Of a stretch of 64,000 nt of DNA, positions 41,133 through 51,133 are shown piece after piece. Below the pieces are notes generated by a model, which saw only the letters and a list, made by a program, of their open reading frames with translations, did no database searches and was not told the origin of the DNA. Each line of letters opens with the position of its first letter. The stretch's first letter is position 1. Position numbers and translations under genes: made by a program. Origin of the DNA: Lunularia cruciata (taxonomy: Eukaryota > Streptophyta > Marchantiopsida > Lunulariales > Lunulariaceae); the NCBI GenBank assembly GCA_948567375.1, contig OX419755.1, forward strand, positions 33,361,001-33,425,000. Direction: 5' to 3'.

Positions 41133-42840
41133 TGTGAGCGTCCCCGCAAACATAGACCTCGGGTGTTTTAGAAACTTCCGAGTCTATGGTCCAATATCTC
41201 CGAACTCTCTACCCGTTTACTCGAGTGGCAAAAGGATTACCTTCCAAATTGATGAGTTGCAGGGATCCATTTTCATAAAGATGACAAACTCGATAGGGAC
41301 CCATCCATCGCAAATGCAACTTGCCTGGAAAAAATATTCGGCGATTATCATATAACAAAACCAAATCCCCTTCTCGTACAGTCACAGGCTTGATTCTCTG
41401 ATCGTGCCTGACTTTCCACTGTGCTTGTACTTCTTTCGTGGTTTGCATTGCATCGTCTCTTTTCTCTTGTAACCACATCAGTTGTTGAATCCGAAGATCC
41501 TGACTTTCCTCTTCCGACATTCGTTCTTCGCACAGGACTCGATAAGTCGGAACTTCAAATTCAACTGGCAATATGGGGTGCAAGCCATATGTCAAGAAGT
41601 ATGGAGTTTGTTTGGTTGTAGTCTTCTCTGTTGTCCGATAGGCCCATAACGCGGCAGGTAATTTTGTATCCCAGTCATAGGCATAATTGACAGTCACCTT
41701 ATTCAAAATTTTACAAAGTAACCCATTCGCTTTTTCCGTTAAGCCATTCGCTTTTGGGTTATAAGGAGTCGTCTTCCAATGTTTAATCTGAAAATACTTG
41801 GTTAACTCCTCCATTACAGAGTTCAAAAAATGGGTTCCTCGGTCACTGACCAATTCCAGAGGACACCCATATCGGGAGATGATGTTTCGAAAGAAAAATT
41901 CTGCCACAGTTTCCGCATCATCTCTGTGAGTTGCTTCCGCTTCAACCATCTTGGTAGCATAATCAGTGCAAACCAAAATATATTGCTTTCTTGTGACTTG
42001 GGTTACTGGTTGAATGAGACACACAAAATCAATACCCCATTTCTCAAATGGGGCCAAAGGCAAAATTGGTTTCAAAGGCCATTGAGAAGTGGCCGTTGGC
42101 TTCCCCGTTCTCTGACACGCATCACAGCTTTGAATATGAGCATGTACATCTTTGTACATTGTAGGCCACCAATACCCTGCCAAAAGAATTTTCTTTACAG
42201 TATTCTTCAGAGCATAGTGTCCTCCCGATGCCTCGGAGTGTAAAGATTCAATTACTCCTCCTACTTCGTATGACTCCAAGCATCGCCGAAGTACTTCATC
42301 TTCGCCCATCTTAAATAAAATGTTGTGTTTAAGCTGGTACGGCCCCATTTTCCGGAGAAAGACTGCCCGTTGTTCCGGATCCATCCCCTCAGGACAATGG
42401 AGAGTATTCAGATAATTATATTCATCTGCATACCTTGTACTTCTCATTGCTGATAAGTGATACAACTCTTTGTTAGGGAACCGATCGTCAATTTCCCACT
42501 CCTGGTCTTGAGTGTCTAACCTGGACAGGAAATCCGCATTTGAATGCGAAGCTCCCTTCCTTACTTGTATAGTATACGTGAACTCTTGTAATAACAAGAT
42601 CCATCTTGCAATTCGTCCCGATAAATCTGCCTTCTTGACCAGATGTTGCAATGCATAATGGTCAACATAGAAGACAAACTCATACCCCAACAAATAATGC
42701 CGAAATTTCTTGCAGGCATACACCATTCCGAGTGCTTCTCTTTCCGTCGTTGAATAATTCTTTTCAGAAACTGAAAGTTGTCTGCTGGCGTATTACACCG
42801 GGTAATCTTTCTTCTTCTCGTCCTTTTGACTTAAGACACC
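41130..42840 (-). pseudogene. pol: RNase H C-terminus and integrase, E5
   Basis: Open from 42726 to 41209. The RNase H end has FYVDHYALQHL and GASHSNADFLSR. Zinc domain: SGGHYALKN and SCDACQRTGKP. Core: KWGIDFV (Asp), LVSDRGTHF (Asp), NGLTEKANGLL (Glu). The tail has GDLVLLYDNRR and RWMGPYRVCH. A TAG at 41209-41211 replaces the Trp seen in E2, after which ~27 more codons run to the polypurine tract. The core is intact with all three catalytic residues; it is cut off from RT by the break at 42841-42861. Confidence 0.88.
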
Positions 42841-42861
42841 AAAAATCATGTGACAACCCGG
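42841..42861 (-). repeat. Copy of the LTR/primer-site junction inside RNase H (E5)
   Basis: 21 bases identical to 47297-47317, the junction of the E5 5' LTR end and primer region. They replace about 8 bases of the RNase H gene relative to E1 and add a TGA and a frameshift. Confidence 0.85.
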
Positions 42862-44516
42862 ATGGCCATGGACGAAGTATCCACATACACATGAAAAGGG
42901 ATGTCCCAATTCGGGGCCCTCATGACTGGTGCTTCAACCAGTTTCTTCTTCAACACCTGGAAGGCTTCTTCTTGATGTGCTTCCCACAGATAGTCTTCGG
43001 ATTTCTTCAGAAGCTTTGTAAGTGGTGCAGCAAGCACTGCATAGTTTGACACGAAGCGTCTGTAATATCCGACATGTCCCAAGAAGGCTCTCAGCTCCCG
43101 GATGTTCTTCGGGGATTCCAAAGCTGCGATTATTTTAACCTTCTCAACATCAACTTCAATACCTCGGCTTGACACCCGATGCCCCAGAAGAATTCCCTCC
43201 TTCATTGTGAAGAAGCATTTCTCCGGGTGTAATGACAAGCCGGCAAAACGACACCTTTCAAACGTTTGGCGAAGGTAATCTCTATGTACATCCCGTCGTC
43301 CAAACACACAAAAGTCATCAATAAAAACTTCGACAAATTTACGCAGGAAATCTTTAAAGATCAAATTCATCATCCGCTGGAAAGTAGCAGGAGCATTACA
43401 CAACCCAAAGGGCATTTGATTGTAAGCGAAATTGCCCCAATCGGTCGTGAATGTAGTTTTATCCTTGTCTTCTTCCCGAATGGATACTTGATTGTACCCT
43501 GAAAATCCATCGAGAAAACTATAACAATGATGCCCAGCCACCTGGTCTAAGATTGTATCGGTAAAAGGCAAGGGATGATGATCTTTCCTTGTGACTGCGT
43601 TCAATTTTTGAAAGTCTTGGCACACTCGGATCTTCCCTGTTTTCTTCTTCGGGACAATGACAATGGGGGAGACCCATTCACTGCTTAAGACAGGGAAGAT
43701 GATTCCGGCCCCTAAGTACTTATTGATTTCATCTTTTACCAAGAGCGAGTACTTTGGGTTCAAGCGGTATTGTCGCTGCCAAACCAGAACTACACCTTCA
43801 ATCAAATCAATCCGGTGTTCTCCAAATTCTCGTGGAATACCCGGCATTTGATCAATCGACCAGGCGAATACATCCTGGAATTCTATAAACAGGGCAGTGT
43901 ATCCTGCCAACTCCTCCGAAGTAACTGTCTTCAAGATTTTTAAAATTTTTCCTTCAGTGACTAACACCTCTTGACAGTCATCGGGGTTGATGACTCCTTC
44001 AACGTGGCTTACTCGGCTTATCCCAAGGCGAGCGGCCATCAAACCCCCTTCCTCCAAGTCAGGTTCACCCGAGGCGAGTTCATATGGATCTTCATCGTCA
44101 GCCTCTACCTCGTAGCATTCCAAGTAATTAACTTGGACTTCTTCTTCGGATTCGTCTGAAGACAAAGACAATGAATCTTCGGACTCGTCCTCCTCTTCTG
44201 ACGAACTTGTTTCCCTGAGATGGGGAACCTTCGTCCAACTCACAGTCACCAGCTTCTGATCTTTGGACGAAATGTCCTTGAATCTTAACTTCTGCTGATG
44301 CCAATCTACTACAACTTGGGCACTATACAACCAGGGTCTGCCGATCAACAGAGGGTAACCAGTTTTTGTCATTGGCCGCAACACGATGTAATTCAACTTG
44401 AAGGGTACCCCTCCAATGATTGTGGTAATGTTTGACAGCATGCCCAAGGGCCATCTCCTGGTTTGGTCTGCGAACTTCAAAACTCGGGGTGTTGGTTCAA
44501 ACGTATGATACCCGAG
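42846..44516 (-). CDS. pol: Reverse transcriptase, E5
   Basis: 544 open codons. After the protease tail (GGVPFKLNYIVLRP, LIGRPWLYSAQ) come an acidic linker, then EFQDVFAWSIDQMPG, RVCQDFQKLNAVTR, FLDGFSGYNQVSI (first Asp), YNQMPFGLCNAPATFQRM, catalytic VFIDDFCVFG (43305-43335), LLGHRVSSRGIEV, FLGHVGYYRRFVSNY and the start of RNase H (VYVDTSSMAI). The protein then hits the TGA created by the junction patch. A TGA at 44517-44519, where E1 has CGA, separates it from the protease active site. Confidence 0.9.
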   Translation of the reverse strand, partial: LGYHTFEPTPRVLKFADQTRRWPLGMLSNITTIIGGVPFKLNYIVLRPMTKTGYPLLIGRPWLYSAQVVVDWHQQKLRFKDISSKDQKLVTVSWTKVPHLRETSSSEEEDESEDSLSLSSDESEEEVQVNYLECYEVEADDEDPYELASGEPDLEEGGLMAARLGISRVSHVEGVINPDDCQEVLVTEGKILKILKTVTSEELAGYTALFIEFQDVFAWSIDQMPGIPREFGEHRIDLIEGVVLVWQRQYRLNPKYSLLVKDEINKYLGAGIIFPVLSSEWVSPIVIVPKKKTGKIRVCQDFQKLNAVTRKDHHPLPFTDTILDQVAGHHCYSFLDGFSGYNQVSIREEDKDKTTFTTDWGNFAYNQMPFGLCNAPATFQRMMNLIFKDFLRKFVEVFIDDFCVFGRRDVHRDYLRQTFERCRFAGLSLHPEKCFFTMKEGILLGHRVSSRGIEVDVEKVKIIAALESPKNIRELRAFLGHVGYYRRFVSNYAVLAAPLTKLLKKSEDYLWEAHQEEAFQVLKKKLVEAPVMRAPNWDIPFHVYVDTSSMAIRVVT

Positions 44517-45779
44517 TCAATTTGCAGTATCTTTGGTCATGACATTCATACCGGACCCAGAGTCAATGGGTATCGATGTGATCATGCAACCTGCAATCTC
44601 CGTGTCTACCTCGGGAGATCCCAAATCTTCTTGTTCAATACGATAGATAGCAGGCAGGTCCTTCTTTGACATCAACCTCACCTTCTTGAGGGCCGAGTTA
44701 AGCTGTCTCTTGTACAGCTTGTTATCTTCCCACAATTGCTTAAATGTAACATTGGCATTTGTGGTGGCCAAGTCGACTATAATATCATATTGGGGAACTC
44801 CTCCCAATTTGACCGTCTTCGTCTTTGGCTTTGAGTCCGAGGACTCTCCATGCTCCCTTTTGACGTCGGGACGCTTCAAAATGGTGACGGGCTTGCTGAT
44901 GGACTTAACCCGAGCTTCCTTGGGTTGGCCTACCTCGGCTTGAATCAGACCCTTTACTTCGGATCGGATGTCCGCCGGAAAAATTGGAGACTTCGTCTTC
45001 GTCTCTTCTTCCAAACTTAGTTCCCGAGTCCTGAGTAATGCCTCCGTTAATTCTTTCTGCAAGGCTTTAGCTTTAGCTTTTGCAAGGATCTTTTCCTCCT
45101 TGGCCGAAAGAATTGCTTTTGGGCGCTGTCTCTTCGCCTTTCAGGAAGACGACGAGGTCGTACTCAGTTCTTCGGGATCGCGCTTCTTCTTGGTGGAGCG
45201 TGTCTCAACTTTCAAAATTTCAAGGTCTGGCCATTCTCCTTCTGAGGCCGGACTCCCTTCGTGAGGTCTTTCTTCCTCAAGAGTTATACAATTCACATTC
45301 GTATCCCCCTTCGGCTGAAGTGCTGCACGCTCAGCGGGGGTCTGTACATATTTTACAAGAGGCTTTGGGTTTGGCGGGTGAGGGCATTGGTTGCCCGTAT
45401 GCCCCGATCCTTTACAATTTCCACACAAGGGAACGTACCCAATTTGCCTTCTTGGCTCGGGACAATTTGGAGACCAATGTCCCATCGAGCCACAATTATA
45501 ACAGGCTCCGGGCGCAACATTCTGAGGGCAATTTTGGTTGCTCATCGGTGGTCTTCGTGCAGGAGCATTGGGGTTATACTCCCTGGGTCCCAACCTCGGA
45601 CCTTGATATGATGTGCTCAGTTGAGGTTGTACCTCCTGAGTTTGATACACCGCCTCTTTGTCATCGTCTTGGTCCCATCCCGGAACCCAATCAATTTGAT
45701 GCACCGGGAATGCATTATGAGTATTGCATTCTGTGTTGGCGTGGCCGGATTTTCCACAGGCGGTGCACCACACATTAGA
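44517..45779 (-). pseudogene. pol: Zinc knuckles and protease, E5
   Basis: 45141-45773: three zinc knuckles, CGKSGHANTEC, CYNCGSMGHWSPNC and CGNCKGSGHTGNQC. 44517-45062: lysine-rich linker, VPQYDIIVDLA, and the protease site PIDSGSGMNVM. Between them a TGA at ~45139-45141 replaces an Arg codon kept in E1. All parts share one frame. Confidence 0.8.
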
Positions 45780-47216
45780 TCATCCAAATGCGGGGGCCTT
45801 TCTTTGGTCCTTAGCCCCAATCATCTGGATCTTGAAATCTGAAAAATCCTTGATGAGGGCATCCAGCTTTGTATCCGCCTTATGTACACTCTTGGCTGGC
45901 AACGTCACTGGTTTCTTGGCTCCACGTCTTCTGACTTGTCTTGGCTTTGATTCTTCTTCGGATTCCGAAGAAGAGCTTGAAGACGTAGAGGATTCGTCCG
46001 AAGAAGGAGAGGTACTGCGCGAAGCTCTCCTTCTGGGCTTCTTGCCCTTCTTCTCCCGATTTCTCCGGTTACCGGCAGAGTGAGAGTGTGCCGCTTCATA
46101 ACGAGCGACATGTTTGAGTACTTTATCGAGGGAAGTTACATTCCTCTCCCTCGCAAAGATTCGTATCTCTGGTGACAGGCCCCCGAGGAACCAGGTAATG
46201 GCTTGGGCATCGGAGTATCCCACCATCCCCGATTGCTTGGGAACTCGGTTCAGTAATGCCATGAACCGCTCAGAGTAGTCCCTCAACTTCTCCTTCTTGC
46301 CTCGGTCCAAATCGTTTAGTGCCGCGAAGACACTCGTATCATAGTCAACCTCCCGGAATCGTTCCAGGAAGTTGTTTCTCAAGTCTGCCCAATCCGATGG
46401 TACAAACCCCTTCGGAGTTACATGCGTGTACCAGCTCCGAGCTTTCTTGCGAAGCAGACTTGGAAAAATTCTTAGTCGATCCACCGAGTCATGCTCCTTG
46501 TTAGCAAAGGAGATGACTTCAAATTCTTTGATGAATTCATCTGGGTCTTCGTCTTGTTCTGTCCCCTTATACTTTTGATAGGCGTGTCGGGTGATAGGAA
46601 GCGAAGTCATCGTTTGATGCACTGGGATCGGCTGAGGGAATGTAGAACTTGACGGAACAGAAGAATTGGCTGGAATTGACGCCGTGTTGTCAGCCCAGGG
46701 ATTCCAATTCGTCAAATTCAACACAGGGTCTTCTTCGACAATTTCTACTTTGAGAGGGTCGACTTCAACCCGAGTGGAAGATTTAGGATCAACACCTTCA
46801 ATAAGTTCTTCCAAATTCCTTCGGGACAACCGAGGAATCGTTCATAGAAGATGTTGACACTCGTCTTCAGTAAGTGTGCGTGCTGTCTTTTCTCGAACAA
46901 AGGTCTTCAAGGAAACAACTTCCTTTACAGCTCTAGGGGAAGTTGGGGTATTGGGCCGCAATGCATATGTTTGCCCACTCGATTCTTTCTTCTTTTTGGA
47001 AGAAGAGGGAGATGCGAAGTAGCCTTGCCAACCGCCTTCACGTTTCTTGTGATCAAGGTCTCGCAGGGCTTCTTGCACTTTGTGAAGGAGTTGAAACTCC
47101 AACGCCTCTCACTCAGTTTCGTCAACGATGGATGGGGCGTTCAGACGTTCGTCTTCTTCACGCTGAAGTGCTCGTCTTCGGGCTCTCTCTTCCCATTGTT
47201 CTTTCAATCCAGACAT
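45780..47216 (-). pseudogene. gag: Gag, E5
   Basis: Start ATG at 47216 (MSGLKEQWEE). The N-terminal helix-rich part includes KKREGGWQGYF; the core (46250-46600) has HAYQKYKGTEQDEDPDEF, RLRIFPSLLRKKARSW, AITWFLGGLSPEIRI and HVARYEAAHSHS. A Ser/Lys-rich tail follows. Internal stops are a TGA near 47105 and one near 46842. It ends with an in-frame TGA at 45780-45782 just before the zinc knuckles, the same place as in E1. Confidence 0.85.
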
Positions 47217-47278
47217 TCATATTGCCTTGATACCCAGTGTTCAATTTGGCTTCGTATTCTTCCACTTCCGAGATTTGT

Positions 47279-47296
47279 ATCCCCGGCAGCGGTGCT
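47279..47296 (-). other. Primer binding site of E5 (tRNA-Asp type)
   Basis: Minus strand AGCACCGCTGCCGGGGAT, eight bases after the LTR end. It matches the plant tRNA-Asp primer site at 15 of 18 positions by my count from memory of that sequence. Confidence 0.6.
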
Positions 47297-47304
47297 AAAA
47301 ATCA

Positions 47305-49973
47305 TGTGACAACCCGGCAAATATCACTTTTGCGGTAATCGGGTAAGTAAAGTTCGTTCCCGCAAAGATACGAGTCAGAAATGTCCAAATACAAAGAAAA
47401 GTAATAATTTCAGTTCTTCTTGAGTTCTTCTTTAGTCTCTCAGGTAGAAATCACACCCAGAAGAGAGTAACAAGCACTGACTTGCAGTCTTGTCACAAAT
47501 TAACACTCCATAATCACAACTTCATCAAATCTTTCCAAGCAATCTTGATTGTGATGATTCAGGCTCTCCCGAAAATGGCACTTCACTGCGTCCTTCTCTT
47601 TCTCCTTCTGTGCAACCTTTTCTTCCTGATTACAAAGTAAGTCTTGTAATCTCTCTTCTTCTCCATATCTCGCAGCCAACTCTCGCTGCCAGAGTTGCTT
47701 CTTCTCCTCCATACTCTCCATCACTCGATCGAGCTCTTGATCCTTCAATGCTACTCTCGCCATAGCATAGATGAGCTCTACTCTTGAATCAGCAAACTGC
47801 TGCTTCAAGATTTCAACTTCAGCTACTTGTCGCTCCCTTACGACATCACTCTTCCTCGCAAGATCCTCTCGATAGCTCAATTCTCTCCTCAGGTCTTCGA
47901 TTACCTGACTTCTCTCCACTGCCTCCAATTGCAGTACTTCTCTCTCCTTCTCACCTCGGGTCATACTCTTCTTCAACTCCGAGTTTTCTTCTTCTAATCT
48001 TGCCAACACCTGCAATACAGTCTTTACCTCCGGACATGTGGACTGCATCTCCTTCTTCTTATGTTCTAACTTTACTAACAACGGACACACCACTTCCCGC
48101 AAGTACTCCACTCCATCACTCGGGATCACTTCTTCTCGTGCGGCTACTTCTCTTTGTACTTCGTGTTCATCCGATACTTGCCTTCTTCTATGCAGTCTTC
48201 GTATCGGAATTGATGCTTCACTGCCCGAGCTTCCTTCTACTTCTTCTGTCACTCTACTCGGTCCCGCTTCCCCCTTCGCCTTACGTCTTGAGCGAATTCC
48301 TTGCTGTACTGCGATCTTCTTCTCCTTGAGCACCGGTACTTCGTCTTCCAACGCTGCATTGTCTTTGGCTTTTACCTCGGCTTGAATTTCTTCTTCGTAT
48401 TCTTCAGGCGTTGGTGCCGAGGTCATTTCTCCACCGACTTCACTATCATTGCTTGTATCTCCACTCTGCAGTGTCAGCTCAGGTTCCTCCTCACGTTCCG
48501 AGTCCTCCGTCTTTAGCTCGGCTTCGCTTTCTGAGTCTTCATCTTCCGACTCAATCACCACCATTCCTCGCCTCGGGTTATTTCTTTGCACCTTCTGAGG
48601 TTTCTTGTTTTCTTTGGCGTCTGCTTGCCGAGTTCTCTTCTTCGTCGGGGTACTTTCAACAACCTCCACATTCTTCCCTGTCTTCGAGTAATAATCGTCT
48701 GCGCTCCGGATTTGAAGAATGTATTGCTGCTCCTCCGCATCGACTTCCTTTTGCACATCCGGATGGAAATGCGACACCATCCGATTCCACTCTGCCGAGT
48801 TCAGCAAATTGAGCCCGAGATAGAAATGCGCTGCAAACGGCAAAATATAATGTGAAGAGGACTTATCCCACAGATTCCACACCATCTGCCTCGTTCTCCC
48901 GTGAAAACACCTCGCCCAATTAATTGGTTCTCCTGCAAACAATTTGTGAAAGAACACCGCTTGGTGTTTCATCACATAGGTAGTTCTCTCCGGCTTCAGG
49001 ATTGCCATCAAAGCACTCACAATTCCTCTCTTGACAGGGTCTTTGTAACTTTCTACCTTGTACCCATTCTTCGTTCTCTTCGACGAGAAGGCATCTCTCA
49101 CCTCCTGAGTTTCTTGGGCTATCTCCCCTTTCCCCAAGAACGTGGCCCCCTACTCCGAGCCTGCCTCCTTCCCGAGTACAAGTCTCCAATCCGACTCTGT
49201 CCAGCGAGCCGGATTTCCTCTCTTCCCTTCTTCCTCAGGACCATCGAGACATTTACTCTCGATGATTTCTGTCATGAATCCTGGAAAGCTTATGTTCCAA
49301 TTCCATGCCAGAAAGGTGATCCGAAGTCGGCTCAAGACTTCGATCCTTGCTACTACATCTAATCTCCGAATTGCATGATTTCTCACTGCAAATTCGGAGT
49401 TCTTCTTCCCTCTTCCCATCTCTTCTGCTTTCTTTCGGTCTCTCGATTTCTCTCTCTCGACTTCCCCCTTACGCACTAACACAAGTCCAACTCTTTTTCC
49501 CTTTGCCTGATCACCTGCAAGACGACTCCTCAACGGCGAAGGAAAATTGCTCGACATTTCGTCGTTGCAGTCTCAATTTTTATAGAGTTGCACTTCTTCG
49601 TCTTCCGTCACTTCGAGTTTCTACCGAGAAATCACACCTCCTGCATGCACCCGTTACTGTCGCCTCACCTTCACGCGTATGAGCCGCCAATTTTGAAACC
49701 GCCCCTTCTTGAGTTTCTCGCCCCGACAAAAGGTTGTTAGACTGTCTTTGCCTCGGGTTGAGCTCCCCTTCCCGATCCGAAGACAATTTACTTCGTATCG
49801 TTTGCTGACACGGCATTTCAGAGTACTTCGCCTTATGACCCGAGGCCACTTTACTTCGGGTTTCACCCCAAAGACAGTTTTTGTTGTCTTCTTTGGCCAA
49901 CCAAGCGCAATCCGACTTCTCTATACACTTCTTCGGCTTTATTTTGAAAAAAACAAAAAATGTGGGCACCACA
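47305..49973 (-). repeat. E5 5' LTR
   Basis: 2669 bp, TGTGGTGCCCACA to GGGTTGTCACA on the minus strand, followed by the TSD ACCTG at 49974-49978 on the plus-strand right. Same ORF and same 1-kb deletion as the 3' LTR. Confidence 0.92.
47500..49557 (-). pseudogene. LTR-encoded coiled-coil protein, E5 5' LTR copy
   Basis: ATG at 49557. It is collinear with the 3' LTR copy and broken at a different point: a CAG to TAG change at ~49147-49149 (GSE then stop, where the 3' copy has GSEQGAT). After that, 545 codons are open to 47500. The frameshift of the 3' copy is absent here. The two LTRs were identical at insertion, so the gene was open in the element that produced E5. Confidence 0.82.
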
Positions 49974-49978
49974 ACCTG

Positions 49979-51133
49979 CCATCACCACACGCATTCTCAC
50001 GGTCTTCTTGCCTCACTGGAAAGAAACAAGGAAAGTCTAATTGGTCTTCACTCTAGTCTCACTACCAAGAGCACACCAGAGCACCAACGCTCAAAATTTA
50101 GGGCACCTCACACAAACATGGTGCACAAACAAGAAGCAAAGAATGGAGGAATCCAATCACAAGAATGCTAAACAACAACCCTCCATCTCATAAATCAACA
50201 TAGGACTTACTCTGCCACCATTTGGCATTTGACATAATTGGAGTACCTATCTACTTCTTGAGCTACAAGGATCACCAAGGATTGGATCAAAGTTCTTCTC
50301 GCCAAAATCTGACATAAATCCTTCACAAAATTTGACATAAATCACTAAAAATTGCCAACCGCTAAATCCTCTGCTAACTCTTCACTTGACCCAAATTGGA
50401 AAAATGAGTTTCATCCAATCTCAAATTCACAAGGATCTACTCCCAACTCCACCTTCAATTTCAGTTTTTGAGCTCAACTCGCAACAAATTGGTCTTGAGC
50501 TCAAAATCACAACTATCGCTTGAAAATTATTTCTCCTTGGCTCCAAATTTTGCTAATGCTTCTGCACACACTCTCTCTCAAAGAAATCTGAACTACATGA
50601 TTGAGACACCATGATCCACCAAGCTTGGAGATACCACCAACATTCATAGTTCTTGCACCCAATTTCCCCCTGACTCACTCTTTGATGTAATCAGATCATT
50701 TACAACTCGAATCAATTGAACTCAGATCAATACTTGATCTGATGCTCAACAACTTGCAAACAAAAGTGCATTGATTACAATCAAGCCACACCTACTCTAG
50801 CTCAGAGATTCTAAGTGACGTTCACTAGCTTTTTGTCCACTCTAGCAAGGAACTCGAAGGCTCAACATCAAAGAAGTGAGCTCTCCAAAGCTACACTTCT
50901 AGGGTATACTCCTTATTTTGACCAAGGTCTCATCCCAATGGTCCCACTCATGGTGCACCTGACGGTGCAGATAGTGCAAGTGATGGTGGACCCCACCATG
51001 AAGTCAATACCCCAAACATAAAATAAATCTGACCATCAAAAAGTAATCTATGGAAAATTGCTGAAATACCTCTATCTACTATCACTGCAACTCGTCCGAG
51101 CAATCTAGATGCAACACTTTCAATGGCGTGAAA
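49979..51133 (-). mobile_element. Family A copy A3, left end and leader (antisense)
   Basis: Reverse complement of 19315 to ~20980 of A2: leader 49979-50690, then repeat C 50690-51133. Repeat C ends at GGCGTGA (complement of TCACGCC) and no B unit follows. The next bases are E-family LTR sequence. This is a second, independent left end with C alone. Confidence 0.85.

Larger units (their letters stand above)
38438..49973 (-). mobile_element. E-family Ty3/gypsy retrotransposon E5 (complete, youngest)
   Basis: An 11.5-kb element inserted in the A3 leader with a perfect 5-bp duplication. Minus strand: 5' LTR 47305-49973, tRNA-Asp-like primer site, gag, zinc knuckles, protease, RT, RNase H, integrase, polypurine tract, 3' LTR 38438-41116. 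The LTRs are about 98-99% alike in the stretches I compared, and all differences seen were transitions. Gag-pol stays in one frame to the RNase H domain, with only a few CGA to TGA type stops. Its LTRs are about 1 kb shorter than those of E1 and E2. Confidence 0.93.
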
